Shown here: positions 9,701-17,425 of the stretch, in pieces | Position numbering within the stretch: position 1 is the first letter of the stretch | Layout: every line of letters starts with the position of its first letter | From: Hyphomonas sp. | GTDB lineage: Bacteria; Pseudomonadota; Alphaproteobacteria; Caulobacterales; Hyphomonadaceae | Length of the DNA stretch: 64,000 nt | Direction: 5' to 3' | Assembly: GCA_002700305.1 (NCBI GenBank) | Contig: PACZ01000006.1 | Coordinates: 27,069 to 91,068 of the forward strand | Position numbers and translations under genes: made by a program | The notes under the pieces: generated by a model | Seen by the model: only the letters and a program-made list of their open reading frames with translations | The model's database searches: none | What the model was told of the DNA's origin: nothing

Positions 9701-9820
9701 GGTCGTGCTGAGCGATCGCTGCCATACCTTCAGATCAGAATCTTCGCCGCGATAATCCGCGTCCAGGAAATTGTCGTCGAGCCACAGCAAGTTCCCGCCG
9801 GTGTATATCTGCTTATCCAT
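6782..9820 (-). CDS. Large protein with N-terminal receiver domain (second gene of cluster)
   Basis: 1012 aa from the ATG at 9820, which has GGTGGGG 7 bases upstream and overlaps the preceding stop by 8 bases (ATGGATAA). An upstream in-frame TTG at 9826 is an alternative. The N-terminal ~165 residues keep the response-regulator pattern: acidic pair in LLWLDDNF (~15-16), phospho-acceptor candidate in FGVIDLRVPE (~84), Ser in FIFLSSAS (~130) and Lys in RPYFQKERR (~152). A second alpha/beta segment (SVLVVRFCGEDEF ... VVFVLPPDDS) lies at ~290-350. The remaining ~650 residues are mostly helical with no motif I can name. It probably receives the signal from the kinase-like protein encoded directly upstream. 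It has no DNA-binding domain that I can recognise, so a transcription-factor role is not evident. Confidence 0.78.
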   Translation of the reverse strand: MDKQIYTGGNLLWLDDNFLDADYRGEDSDLKVWQRSLSTTDHRINRLLNLAIFPVTCLEEFNEALDDYLNGPERYSRFLFGVIDLRVPEHRPPVEGATPDPDCDYEPRIRNGVAAAERLAKHGIPFIFLSSASEGQKSLISVGLQGRPYFQKERRGRGSIMPQDAARYILQEFRANIGWLDLSRIAERMNLMRTAKSDAERFSISYFPFFGAHRDFVERWELRSEYVRSCNRIALRSPRSHSRNFILQCVCLAVERSHRNAPRHIEYLESVEATPAILEEFRSRRDNSVLVVRFCGEDEFSKKRTSSQYDHEEVLMSRVIEMFPRNKVVFVLPPDDSSDMLLSRLGMVPGVFYDDLPETRLQDASAREELLKRASRFVLHNLVGRAIEKSSAGGVRMQIDSVFLENPELLIDPINWDFLLEADRVAEKISDPNEILTELFESALTIMDWAEDEALAELPARLADGRPVPPERLFKTARSVLEEGGQKEHLPLWTVRAFHNWLVKSWNTPYGCVPEGHKHEADWAEHSLVIARHLATEAKPYISKPDRRILDRFPEEVIENLNRAAELLLDPPIETLLAREGNVDWEGFERHRWPHSVFPVSTHLNDRLHIDGGRYFFPHANELDAATVLFDGRMALNRLELRARFYRQRMDWAKRVLTQLPAAWARPLSHLLSSIEERKLAVEWNETRRNRMWNAMMAFQRNAVRISYIMYSVANAEGYRSKKDIDRAASKMRSAQSPKPFLEKIRGNRAVTFPALIVPNEVQFWNEQVEVVNGAMDQIRLIGRVQQATAEAEGTDFISNLFMSLHDGLLSSGDTPLKAADLIRFMYQPEFGMQDTLKAFPDVSDFAGRNAYDKLTSFAFQSDMLLAAAATGASLNQALRPILYADGYHFLSMLYDRRNMDKATAPDLIPAARNQLLEFFLYGLEGLAQQLKFVLYAAGHEAQASAIDDGLFRLARIPEANPEVLKQFLLLEEAEEGGYMVYTPGHEGQDTVKRFVYADYVDGVIHTRKHKS

Positions 9821-12800
9821 CGGCAAGCCCCACCAACATCATTGTACTGTGCAACTTTTCCGCCACCGCAGAGATTTTATCTGCCTGCGCAGGCTCTGCC
9901 TCCATCAGTCCGAACAGGAAATTTCGCAACCGCAGGTAAGAGGCCTCAGCTGCTCCATACTCGAATTTTTCTGCTTCCTCTGACACAACCTTCGACAGCA
10001 GCTCTTTTCGTTCATCGGCAGACAACGAGGCCGCGCGCAATTCAACATTAGGAAGCGACCGGCTCCGGTCTTCCAGATAACTTTGTAGATCCCGGGTCAG
10101 GCGCTCGACCTCTCCGGGGTTCTCCTTATGCAAATTAAGCAGGTCATGCCGCGTAATGGCGACGGCGCCGGAATTTTCGCGAACTGTCCCCGCGAGCATT
10201 TCTGCGATTCCCTGGGGGTCGCCCGGTGCTGCGACAATGTTATAGTTCAATAGCCAGTAGCGCACAGATGGGGCAAGCTGAACCTCGCCCTGCGTATTGC
10301 TTACCAACATCGCGAGCCGGGAATGATATGACGGTGAAAAGACTGGACGCGGCGTCGGGCTCCTTCCGCCCAGCAATGGAAGTGACGGAAGCCGCATCCA
10401 GGAATCAACTGCCTCATAGAGATCCAGCATCCTCGCATCAGCGAGCACGAAGTCCGGCCTTGGCTCGGCATCGAGCAGCGCGAGATATTTCTCGTCGAAC
10501 TTGTCCAGATGAGGTCGCTTGATCGTTAGTTTCTCAGCCGTTCCGGCAGCGGCTGGCCCGGTCACCCACGAAGCTTCCGGTGCCGAATTTGCCGGGCTCA
10601 ACCGGGCTCCGATCATGTCTGCCAACTCGCCGCCCCGGGCTGTTTCCTTGAGATGCTTCATGCTGAGGATAACAACCTGGCCGCTGGCAAGCGGGTCTTC
10701 GCAGTGATTCAAGGTGACCGGCTTGTATTTTTCACCAAGGCAGCATTTTCCCGACCGGGGATCCGTGATCACCTCCACTGCCTGCGCAGCGGTAAGGTTT
10801 GTGGCAATCCACACGGGCGGGTAATGCCCGGCCTCGGCGGCCAATGCCCCGTAGAACTCAAGAGCTTCCACACCATTGGTCGTGGAAATGCCGGCTTCAC
10901 CGTCGCCCCTGGGAACATTGAGATCCGAGATAATGAGCTTCGGCAGGCCGGATTCAAGCATCCTCTCGAATTCGGCGACCGTCTCTGCCACTTTGACCGT
11001 CAGTCCGGAGGAACGCTCTCCAATCGCCTCAACAGTCGCGTCGCTGTTCTCGACACTATCCTCCAGGATCAGGATGTCCGGACAGAGTTGGTCGAAATCA
11101 GTGTCTTCTTTGGTCGCGCGTTCTCCTGAAGACGTGATCTGGTCAAACCCGCCATGCGCGAGTTTCGCCGGCAGCTGGATACGCGCTTGCACCCAATCTG
11201 CCGAAAGCCGGAAATACCGCATGTCCGCACGCGACCCGAGTCCGTTCTGCAGCAGCTGGCGCGACGCATAGACCCCCACACCCGTCGAGGTCTTTTTCTG
11301 ATTGTTCTGCAAGCCTTCCTTCTGGGGTGTACGGGACGTGAGCCGTGCCCAGATGTCCGGTGCAACAGGCGCACTGGTGTTCTCAACGGTCAGGTCGAGC
11401 GAATGCTCATTGGTGGCCGAGTTGAAACTCGCCTGAACAACGATCCGGACCTCAGCGTTCGAGGGCGCAGACTCCCCGAGTGATGCTTCCACCGCATTTT
11501 TCAAAGCGACATCCAGGCATTCCCGCACAGCCATGACCGGCAATTGTAAAGTCAGGTTGGGAATGGGGACATAATGAAACGAAAGAACGGGAACGCGGCC
11601 GGCTTCCCGGCCATGCGCCAGAAGATAGTTCTCGGCATACTGCGCAATGCGTTCAGCCACGCTCTTTTCCAACCGTTCCTCGAGCATTCCGTCTTCAAGC
11701 TGGAGAATTTCGTCACAATCGGGGTCCTGATCCAGCCAGATGCGGGCCAGGTACCGCGCGCCATTGCTGTATGCCGGAATATCATCCATCGCGGTCCGGT
11801 CGAAGCGGACAGTCTTCCGAACCGAATTCCACTGAGCGTCCAGTTCATCGTGGTGCGACTTGTCGATATGAATTTTCATCTTGTGGACAAGGCTGTCCAT
11901 AAGTGCGCTGACGACATCAACGCGCCGCTCAAGGAAGTCGATTTCCCGCTTGCGATCCCGCAGTCGCTGCCGGCAGATCATCTGTACAAGAAGCTTAAGG
12001 TCCTCACGTTCAGCTTCCAGGTCCGGAATAGATTTTTCCGGATCATCATCAGCAATCAGGATAATTGTGAATTTATTGGAATCAGGCGGGAGATAGTGCG
12101 CATCCACATCTTCACCGGCGGTCCGCCTTTCGCGCTTGTTCTCCTGAGACAGGAGAGGCTCGAAAGACAGAACCACAACTTTGGATTCGATATCGCCTGT
12201 CGATTGCTGGGCCCAGAACTGCTCGAGTTCCTGAGGCTGCAGGCCTGCAATCTTTCCGCAACGGTCAACATAGGCTTTGTTGATCGCACTCAACAGCGGA
12301 AAGTCCCTGTCGAAATCGGAACGGGACACGAAATCATACAGGAAACCCTCGCGGGTGAACTGTCGCCGAAGTCCTGCTTCGTTCGCTTCGCGATACTCCT
12401 CAACATTCACAATATCGATATCCGGACCCGACGAGATAATGGACTCAATCGCCATCTCAGCGAGCTGTGTCCGCCGGTCCAGTTTTCCCGCCGCGATCAC
12501 CGTTCGCTCGGAATTGGCAACATAGGCGTCAGGCTCAACCAGTTCTGACATTTCAACATGATCTCGATTGTTTCGCACAAGATCGAAATCGTGTTTGTAT
12601 TTGATGCTTTTCAGCGTGACGGCAAACTCACGATTGAGATCCCGGCCCACCCGCTCGAACGAAGCACGCGTCTGGAATCGATCGATTGGCGACTGGCTTT
12701 CCAACGCCGCCTCCAGCACACGGATCCGGACAGCATCGGCACCTGATTTCAGTTGTGTAGCCTCTGCCCCAGTGTCCGGAATAATAAATGCCCGGTCAAA

Positions 12801-14024
12801 CGGAAACGTTTCCGTATCCAGCACACCTTCAATCCGCATGCAGAGCAGCTCTTCGACAAACCGTGTCCAGAAGTCGAGCGTCGTTTCATTTTTCAGACGG
12901 GCGTCGGATGCCTCTTTACCCAGCAGACCTGAAACCCCCTGCCCGAACCAGGCGCGCGCGATCTTCGACCCTTCACCACTTGAAATCCGGATCGCTTCGC
13001 CGCGTTGGCGAGACATGAGTTTGTAATGCAGGGCTCCCAGAGATGCATCCAGCGCAGCTTCCAGTTCCCGCTGCCCCCTGTCGCCGAGCATTGGCACACT
13101 GGGCGGCGCCTGAAATACGCCGATAAATATATCGGGCATATTGGCAATGTCTTCGGGAATGCTCTCGTCGATGAACCAGGGATCGGACGGGGTGATAGAA
13201 ATCAAAAAGGTAATATCGGGACTACCGTTCAGACTGGCCACATAAGTCACTGGCAAAACGTCGATCGCGTCTGTGAAGCGATCTGAGTTCCGGGCCCCAT
13301 CCTCGCCATCCGCTACATCGTACTTGGATTTACGGTATACTTTTTCGAGCCAGGCGATGACATGTGCCCGGACGAATACGTTTGTATCCGTTGACCAGTT
13401 CTCGTCTTTTTCGGTTCGGCTCGGCCGATGCTGCCGGAACTGCTCGAACAGGTATTCCGACAATGGCCGCAGAAGCGCCAGCCTGTCGGGCGGCTCCATA
13501 TCGTCACCAGAAAGGTTTCTTGTGATTGCATCGAGATTTAGCGTTTGACTGAGCGAGCGGTCAAACGCCCCATCCTCCAACGGACGAACAGAGTGGTCTA
13601 GTTGCTGATCGTGAAGCAGTTGAAGGTACCGGCTCACCTTGTCGTGCTGCAGTTCACCGTAATGAGCCGAATCCAGTTCCGGATAGTGGACGAAAGCGCG
13701 ATTGCGTTTTCTGTCCCGCCGCATCTCGATCATGCAGACCGGCTGACCAAGGCTGCGCATGGGGCTGTCCCCCAGCAGCGCCATCGCCTCTTCCTGGCCA
13801 GGGCCAAACTCTTTGCTGAGAAAATGAAAGAAAAGAGCCGCTGGCCCATACCCCTTGAGCGCTGGTTCCGCATCAACAGATTCAGCACTATAGGCGAGCG
13901 TTCGCGCCTCGATCCGGCTAAAGACCTGCGCCTCAGAAATGGAGCCGGAGTCGAGCTTTTCAGCGTTCCATTTGTCCTCATCAAGCGAAATTCGCCAGAG
14001 TCTGCTTGCTCTTTCCTGATTCAT
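9813..14024 (-). CDS. Hybrid histidine-kinase-like protein with receiver domain(s) (first gene of cluster)
   Basis: 1403 aa; GGAAG lies 6 bases before the ATG at 14024. The first ~650 residues match nothing I recognise and have no membrane helix, so the sensor is cytoplasmic. A helical region around 690-725 (DFLERRVDVVSALMDS, LVHKMKIHIDK) sits where a dimerisation/phospho-accepting helix belongs, with His in LVHKM rather than a normal H-box. A GHKL ATPase follows: N-box RECLDVALKNAVEAS (~833) and G-box STGVGVYASRQLLQ (~910). A receiver begins at DILILEDS (~981), with acceptor Asp in LIISDLNVPRGDG (~1031) and Lys in GEKYKPV. A second receiver-like stretch (DFVLADARMLDLY) follows at ~1190. It heads the four-gene operon and is the presumed sensor. 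The N-terminal specificity is unknown. Confidence 0.82.
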   Translation of the reverse strand: MNQERASRLWRISLDEDKWNAEKLDSGSISEAQVFSRIEARTLAYSAESVDAEPALKGYGPAALFFHFLSKEFGPGQEEAMALLGDSPMRSLGQPVCMIEMRRDRKRNRAFVHYPELDSAHYGELQHDKVSRYLQLLHDQQLDHSVRPLEDGAFDRSLSQTLNLDAITRNLSGDDMEPPDRLALLRPLSEYLFEQFRQHRPSRTEKDENWSTDTNVFVRAHVIAWLEKVYRKSKYDVADGEDGARNSDRFTDAIDVLPVTYVASLNGSPDITFLISITPSDPWFIDESIPEDIANMPDIFIGVFQAPPSVPMLGDRGQRELEAALDASLGALHYKLMSRQRGEAIRISSGEGSKIARAWFGQGVSGLLGKEASDARLKNETTLDFWTRFVEELLCMRIEGVLDTETFPFDRAFIIPDTGAEATQLKSGADAVRIRVLEAALESQSPIDRFQTRASFERVGRDLNREFAVTLKSIKYKHDFDLVRNNRDHVEMSELVEPDAYVANSERTVIAAGKLDRRTQLAEMAIESIISSGPDIDIVNVEEYREANEAGLRRQFTREGFLYDFVSRSDFDRDFPLLSAINKAYVDRCGKIAGLQPQELEQFWAQQSTGDIESKVVVLSFEPLLSQENKRERRTAGEDVDAHYLPPDSNKFTIILIADDDPEKSIPDLEAEREDLKLLVQMICRQRLRDRKREIDFLERRVDVVSALMDSLVHKMKIHIDKSHHDELDAQWNSVRKTVRFDRTAMDDIPAYSNGARYLARIWLDQDPDCDEILQLEDGMLEERLEKSVAERIAQYAENYLLAHGREAGRVPVLSFHYVPIPNLTLQLPVMAVRECLDVALKNAVEASLGESAPSNAEVRIVVQASFNSATNEHSLDLTVENTSAPVAPDIWARLTSRTPQKEGLQNNQKKTSTGVGVYASRQLLQNGLGSRADMRYFRLSADWVQARIQLPAKLAHGGFDQITSSGERATKEDTDFDQLCPDILILEDSVENSDATVEAIGERSSGLTVKVAETVAEFERMLESGLPKLIISDLNVPRGDGEAGISTTNGVEALEFYGALAAEAGHYPPVWIATNLTAAQAVEVITDPRSGKCCLGEKYKPVTLNHCEDPLASGQVVILSMKHLKETARGGELADMIGARLSPANSAPEASWVTGPAAAGTAEKLTIKRPHLDKFDEKYLALLDAEPRPDFVLADARMLDLYEAVDSWMRLPSLPLLGGRSPTPRPVFSPSYHSRLAMLVSNTQGEVQLAPSVRYWLLNYNIVAAPGDPQGIAEMLAGTVRENSGAVAITRHDLLNLHKENPGEVERLTRDLQSYLEDRSRSLPNVELRAASLSADERKELLSKVVSEEAEKFEYGAAEASYLRLRNFLFGLMEAEPAQADKISAVAEKLHSTMMLVGLADG

Positions 14025-14344
14025 TTAAACTTCCGATACCGCCTGCGACATTGGAGCTTAACTGGAATGATGGCACCTATTCACGCAGAATCTCCTCGAA
14101 ATTGAATTTATCCCCAGACTGACGGCAATTACGCGACTTAACAGGCAATCCGACCCGTCACACGCGAAGTTTCGGCGTATCTAATGGCCTTGCGGCAAAA
14201 GGCTGTCAGTCGGAACGGTTGAGTTCTGCCTTTTTGATCTACTTGGCGAGCGACCAATTGTGCACGTCTGTTGGCCGTCATGGATGCGGCAAGCACGGCC
14301 TGCCGCAACGCTGCTACGGGCAAAGGCGGCTCATCCAGTCAGCA
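14025..14344. other. Intergenic region upstream of the four-gene cluster
   Basis: 320 bases between the kinase-like gene and the convergent-side end of the marR gene. It should contain the promoter for the cluster (minus strand) within the AT-rich part at 14026-14130. No clear sigma70 pair, repeat or terminator could be picked out by eye. A 61-codon minus-strand reading frame (14138-14323) is present but has no recognisable product or ribosome-binding site. Confidence 0.5.
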
Positions 14345-14800
14345 TCACAGCACATCCGGGCGGACCTCACGGAGGGCCTCTGTGAGGTTGCCGAGATGGG
14401 GCTCGCCCAGCACCGCTTCCATTCTGGCCTGCGCGGTTTTCCAGTAAGGGCGTGCCTCTTCCAGTTTCTTCAGTCCGAGCGTGGTGAGCAGGACGCGGCG
14501 CTTGCGGCCCGTCCCCTCATTCCCGCGATGGACATAACCGGCCTTTTCGAGCGGCTTCAGGTTCCGCGACAGGGAGGTGCGGTCCAGATTCATCAGCTCG
14601 GCGACCCGGGAGATGGAGTCCGGCTCATACCGGCCGATCACATGCAATAGTCCGAATTGGGTAATCGTTAGTCCGGTCGGGCGCAGGGCATCGTCATAGT
14701 GGCGGGTGATGAGGCGGGCTGCGCGCAGCACCCTGCCGGCTACGCAGGTGCCTGTGACTTCGGACAGGAGGTCCGCGGGATCGGTCATCTCGGTCATCAT
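14345..14800 (-). CDS. MarR-family transcriptional regulator
   Basis: 151 aa from the ATG at 14800; ATGs at 14797, 14788 and 14839 are alternatives and none has a strong ribosome-binding site. The winged helix-turn-helix is clear: LTITQFGLLHVIGRYEPDSI, then VAELMNLDRTSLSRNLKPLE (recognition helix) and GRKRRVLLTTLGLKKLEEAR (wing). The family binds palindromic operators as dimers and usually responds to small aromatic ligands or oxidants. A TGCATATACAC element lies only 4 bases before the chosen start, and two more copies lie in the divergent region in front of the TPR gene at 15050. Autoregulation plus control of that neighbour is therefore likely (inference). Confidence 0.9.
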   Translation of the reverse strand: MMTEMTDPADLLSEVTGTCVAGRVLRAARLITRHYDDALRPTGLTITQFGLLHVIGRYEPDSISRVAELMNLDRTSLSRNLKPLEKAGYVHRGNEGTGRKRRVLLTTLGLKKLEEARPYWKTAQARMEAVLGEPHLGNLTEALREVRPDVL

Positions 14801-14803
14801 CTC

Positions 14804-14814
14804 GTGTATATGCA
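14804..14814 (-). promoter_or_regulatory. Putative MarR operator copy 1 (TGCATATACAC)
   Basis: TGCATATACAC on the minus strand immediately before the marR start codon; the same 11-mer recurs at 14895 and 15013. Its position over the leader fits autorepression. Confidence 0.55.
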
Positions 14815-14891
14815 GTCTTTTTGCGAGATGTCCAATCACGCCCAGTTTTACTATGCTCAGGCATTAGAGTCTGTGTATGGAAACCTCATTA

Positions 14892-14907
14892 TAGTGCATA
14901 TACACTA
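14892..14907 (+). promoter_or_regulatory. Putative MarR operator copy 2 (imperfect palindrome)
   Basis: TAGTGCATATACACTA is a 16-base inverted repeat with one mismatched pair (TAGTG-N-ATAT-N-CACTA). Size and symmetry are those expected of a MarR dimer site. It lies between the marR gene and the divergent TPR gene. Confidence 0.6.
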
Positions 14908-14952
14908 ATTATGGGTTGTGCAGACACCTCCGTATGCCGGCCTCTCTCCCCC

Positions 14953-14974
14953 GTCCGGCTTTCCCCTGCCGGAC
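14953..14974. repeat. Perfect 7-bp hairpin in the marR/TPR intergenic region
   Basis: GTCCGGC and GCCGGAC pair around an 8-base loop. There is no T-run on either side, so a terminator function is doubtful. It could shape the leader of the TPR gene or be incidental. Confidence 0.4.
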
Positions 14975-15010
14975 GGGCCCTTTCCCGGCACGTTCCGGCA
15001 TCCGCCATAA

Positions 15011-15026
15011 CGTGCATATACACTAA
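15011..15026 (+). promoter_or_regulatory. Putative MarR operator copy 3
   Basis: CGTGCATATACACTAA, about 25 bases before the TPR-protein start, shares the 11-base core TGCATATACAC with the two copies nearer marR. Its place between the expected promoter and the ribosome-binding site (AAGAAAGG) suggests direct repression. Confidence 0.6.
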
Positions 15027-15049
15027 ATACTGCAAGAAAGGTTCCTCCC

Positions 15050-15619
15050 ATGTTCTCCTCCCGAAGCATCACCGCCGGCCTGCTCGCCCTTGGATTCGCT
15101 GCAGACCCGGCCTTTGCCGCGCCGGACGTCTATCGCAATGGCCCGACGCCTGCCGAAACCTGCGCCGATGGTGTCGCCACGCCCGGTGCCGCCTCCCCCG
15201 CGCTCAAGCGCGTCTGCGAGGAGGCCATCGGCGAACAGACCCTCAGCCGCAAGGACCGCGCTGCCACGCTCGCCAATTCCGGCATCGTCAGCTTGCGTCT
15301 CGGCGACTACGAACCCGCCCTCGCCCGCCTGCAGGAAGCCGCAGAGCTCGGCCCGAAGCACGGCGACATTTCCATCAGCCTGGCAGCCACGCTGATCCGC
15401 CTGGGGCGCGCAGATGAAGCGATTGCGGCCCTGTCGGACATCGACGCCGTGTCGCCGGAGAACCGGCATATCGCCTACTACAATCGCGCCCTGGCTTATT
15501 GGGCGCTCGAGGATGCGGAAGCGGCCTATCGGGACTTCTATGCCAGCGCCGCCCTCAAGCCGGGCTTCGCGCCCGCCGAAGACGCGCTGGGCCAGTTCCA
15601 GGTCGCTTCGGTTGAGTAA
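15050..15619 (+). CDS. Secreted tetratricopeptide-repeat protein
   Basis: 189 aa; AAGAAAGG precedes the ATG at 15050. An N-terminal signal peptide is clear (SITAGLLALGFAADPAFA followed by APDVY). The mature protein is made of TPR-type helix pairs: TLANSGIVSLRLGDYEPALA, ISLAATLIRLGRADEAIAAL and IAYYNRALAYWALEDAEAAY. TPRs form protein-binding superhelices, so this is likely a periplasmic scaffold; no catalytic motif is visible. Two cysteines (ETCADG and LKRVCEE) could form a disulphide. It is divergent from the MarR gene with operator-like repeats between them, so it is probably the main target of that regulator. The ligand and physiological role cannot be read from the sequence. Confidence 0.85.
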   Translation: MFSSRSITAGLLALGFAADPAFAAPDVYRNGPTPAETCADGVATPGAASPALKRVCEEAIGEQTLSRKDRAATLANSGIVSLRLGDYEPALARLQEAAELGPKHGDISISLAATLIRLGRADEAIAALSDIDAVSPENRHIAYYNRALAYWALEDAEAAYRDFYASAALKPGFAPAEDALGQFQVASVE

Positions 15620-15726
15620 AGACCCACCGCATCGGGGCTGTTCGTGCGAGCGCGCAGCAGCCCTGAACGCGATCCATCGCGGGACGTCGTGAAGCAGGGA
15701 TCAATCCAGGGAATCATTCATTCGCT

Positions 15727-15749
15727 AAAATCGATCCTCGATCGATTTT
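15727..15749 (-). terminator. Hairpin downstream of tRNA-Leu(GAG)
   Basis: AAAATCGAT and ATCGATTTT pair perfectly around CCTCG about 27 bases past the tRNA 3' end, and the minus-strand copy ends in TTTT. It is AT-rich but well placed to end the tRNA transcript. Confidence 0.55.
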
Positions 15750-15775
15750 TGGCGCAAAGCGCCAACGCAATCGAA

Positions 15776-15860
15776 TGGTGCGGTCGAGAGGACTCGAACC
15801 TCCACGGGTTGCCCCACAGCGACCTCAACGCTGCGCGTCTACCAATTCCGCCACGACCGC
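15776..15860 (-). tRNA. tRNA-Leu (anticodon GAG)
   Basis: 85 bases including an encoded CCA. The acceptor stem GCGGTCG pairs with CGACCGC before A-CCA. The D-arm region reads GGCGGAATTGGTAGACGC, the T-arm GGTTCGAGTCC is canonical, and a long class II variable arm is present as expected for leucine. The 7-base anticodon loop TTGAGGT places GAG at 15824-15826, reading CUC/CUU. It lies just upstream of lipB on the opposite strand. Confidence 0.97.
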
Positions 15861-15945
15861 ACATGTCTCATTCGAGGCGAAGGCGCCGTATAAGGCCCGC
15901 CTGCCGCTTTGTGAAGCCCCGAATACACCCTATATGCGGGGCGTG

Positions 15946-16644
15946 ATGCACAAATTTTCTCCTGTCCAGTGGGCTGTGTCGGATCGGCCGGTTCCCTACG
16001 AAGACGCCCTCGCCTTTATGGAGGCGCGCGCCCGCGCGATTCATGAAGAAGATGCGCCCGAACTTGTCTGGTTCCTTGAGCACCCGCCGCTCTATACGGC
16101 AGGCACGTCAGCGAAGCTGGACGACCTGCGGGACCCCGCCCGTTTCCCCGTTTTCGATGCCGGGCGCGGCGGGCAGTACACCTATCACGGCCCCGGCCAG
16201 CGGGTGGCCTATGTGATGCTGGATGTGGGCAAGCGCGGCAAGGATGTGCGTGCCTTCGTGCAGAACCTTGAGCGGTGGATCATCACGGCCCTGCAAAGCT
16301 TCAACATCGATGCCGGTCCCCGCGACGGGCGGGTGGGTGTCTGGGTCGACCGGACGCAGGCCGGCGGCCCGCTGCGCGAGGACAAGATCGCCGCCATCGG
16401 CGTGCGCCTGAAGCGCTGGGTCAGCTTCCACGGCATCAGCCTCAATGTTGAACCGGACCTCGAACACTTCAGCGGCATCACGCCGTGCGGCATTGCGGAT
16501 CCGCGCTATGGCGTGACCAGCCTGGCCGATCTCGGCATTCCGGCGACGATGGCAGATGCAGACATCGCCCTCCGGGATGCGTTTGAAACCGTCTTCGACA
16601 GCGCGCTGGAACCGGTGCCCTGCCCGCTTCAGCCCGCGGCGTAA
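15946..16644 (+). CDS. lipB: Octanoyl-[acyl-carrier-protein]-protein N-octanoyltransferase LipB
   Basis: 232 aa from the ATG at 15946, which has a GGGG ribosome-binding stretch just upstream; in-frame ATG 15934 and GTG 15943 are alternatives. LipB moves octanoyl groups from ACP to lipoyl domains, the first step of lipoate synthesis. Visible family motifs are [36 protein letters not shown] with the catalytic Lys, [10 protein letters not shown], and GITPCGI with the catalytic Cys. Length is normal. The 3' end overlaps the convergent membrane-protein gene by 16 bases. The longer open frame to the left runs through the tRNA and is not coding. Confidence 0.96.
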   Translation: MHKFSPVQWAVSDRPVPYEDALAFMEARARAIHEEDAPELVWFLEHPPLYTAGTSAKLDDLRDPARFPVFDAGRGGQYTYHGPGQRVAYVMLDVGKRGKDVRAFVQNLERWIITALQSFNIDAGPRDGRVGVWVDRTQAGGPLREDKIAAIGVRLKRWVSFHGISLNVEPDLEHFSGITPCGIADPRYGVTSLADLGIPATMADADIALRDAFETVFDSALEPVPCPLQPAA

Positions 16645-17399
16645 GCAGGCGGCAGCTCTTCCTCGCCCTGGGCAATGTCGCTGCCGGTCCTGAACCGGCC
16701 AACACCGCCATTCGGAATGCGGGCGACAAAGAGCAACGTCCACAGCATCACGAAAAATGAGGTCGGCGCCCAAGCAAGCATGGCAAGGCCGAGACCGGAA
16801 CTGGCAGCCATGTCCCGCTCACTTTGCGGCGGCCCCGGACGGCGACGCTGCTGAGGCTGAGGCTGAGGCTTCGCGGCAGCGGCCTCTGCGCCGTCTTCCG
16901 CAGGCGCCTCGGCCGTCACGGCAGGTTTTGGCGCGTGCATCGCTTCATACTTTTTGATGCCGCCCTGTGCACCGAGATAGAAGCCGACCAGGCCGAGCAT
17001 CAGCGGGATCAGGACGATCATCGCCCAGAGCGGGGATTTGTGCGCCTCATTGAAGCGGCGCACATGCGCGACCCATGACGTGAACTCCGTCACGATCACG
17101 AACACAAAGAACGGCAGCAGCAGCTCCGGGACTGGCAGGACCAATGCCTCGACCGGCTTCCAGAGGCCGCTGAGGTCCGCCCCGGCGAGCGACGCGATGA
17201 ACACGGTGAACACCGGAACGATGTAGAGCAGCACACGCCCCAGGAACATGAAGGTCCACGCCCGGGTGAAGTGCAGTTTCGGGCTCGACCCGAACGGATT
17301 GAAGAATACCTGGCCCCAGCGCATGTCGTGGGGGTTGTCACGGGCATCCTTGATCCAGGGACGATGCGGATCAATCGCGGTGGGGTCGTTGGGTTTCAT
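16629..17399 (-). CDS. DUF805-like membrane protein with Pro/Gln-rich insert
   Basis: 256 aa integral membrane protein. Hydrophobic segments: [57 protein letters not shown] and [20 protein letters not shown]. The phrase [11 protein letters not shown] is in the place of the RLHDAGKT-type motif of DUF805 proteins. Between the third and fourth segments is a soluble low-complexity stretch rich in Ala, Pro and Gln ([16 protein letters not shown]). It is the last of four consecutive minus-strand genes of similar type (16629-19197). Function unknown; the match to DUF805 is weaker than for the other three, and the gene may be a diverged paralog. Confidence 0.7.
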   Translation of the reverse strand: MKPNDPTAIDPHRPWIKDARDNPHDMRWGQVFFNPFGSSPKLHFTRAWTFMFLGRVLLYIVPVFTVFIASLAGADLSGLWKPVEALVLPVPELLLPFFVFVIVTEFTSWVAHVRRFNEAHKSPLWAMIVLIPLMLGLVGFYLGAQGGIKKYEAMHAPKPAVTAEAPAEDGAEAAAAKPQPQPQQRRRPGPPQSERDMAASSGLGLAMLAWAPTSFFVMLWTLLFVARIPNGGVGRFRTGSDIAQGEEELPPAYAAG

Positions 17400-17425
17400 G
17401 AGCGGCGTTTATCCTTGCGCGGGGG

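Noticed and set aside
14138..14323. 61-codon minus-strand frame in the gap before the four-gene cluster
   Set aside because: No ribosome-binding site or family resemblance; considered a chance frame, though a decayed gene cannot be ruled out.
14821..15417. Plus-strand open frame of 198 codons over the marR/TPR intergenic region
   Set aside because: It runs into the TPR gene in another frame, contains the operator repeats, and its sequence is low-complexity Arg-rich.
15775..15945. Extension of lipB upstream to 15775
   Set aside because: It would translate the tRNA-Leu gene; LipB begins naturally at the ATG 15946 with a ribosome-binding site.
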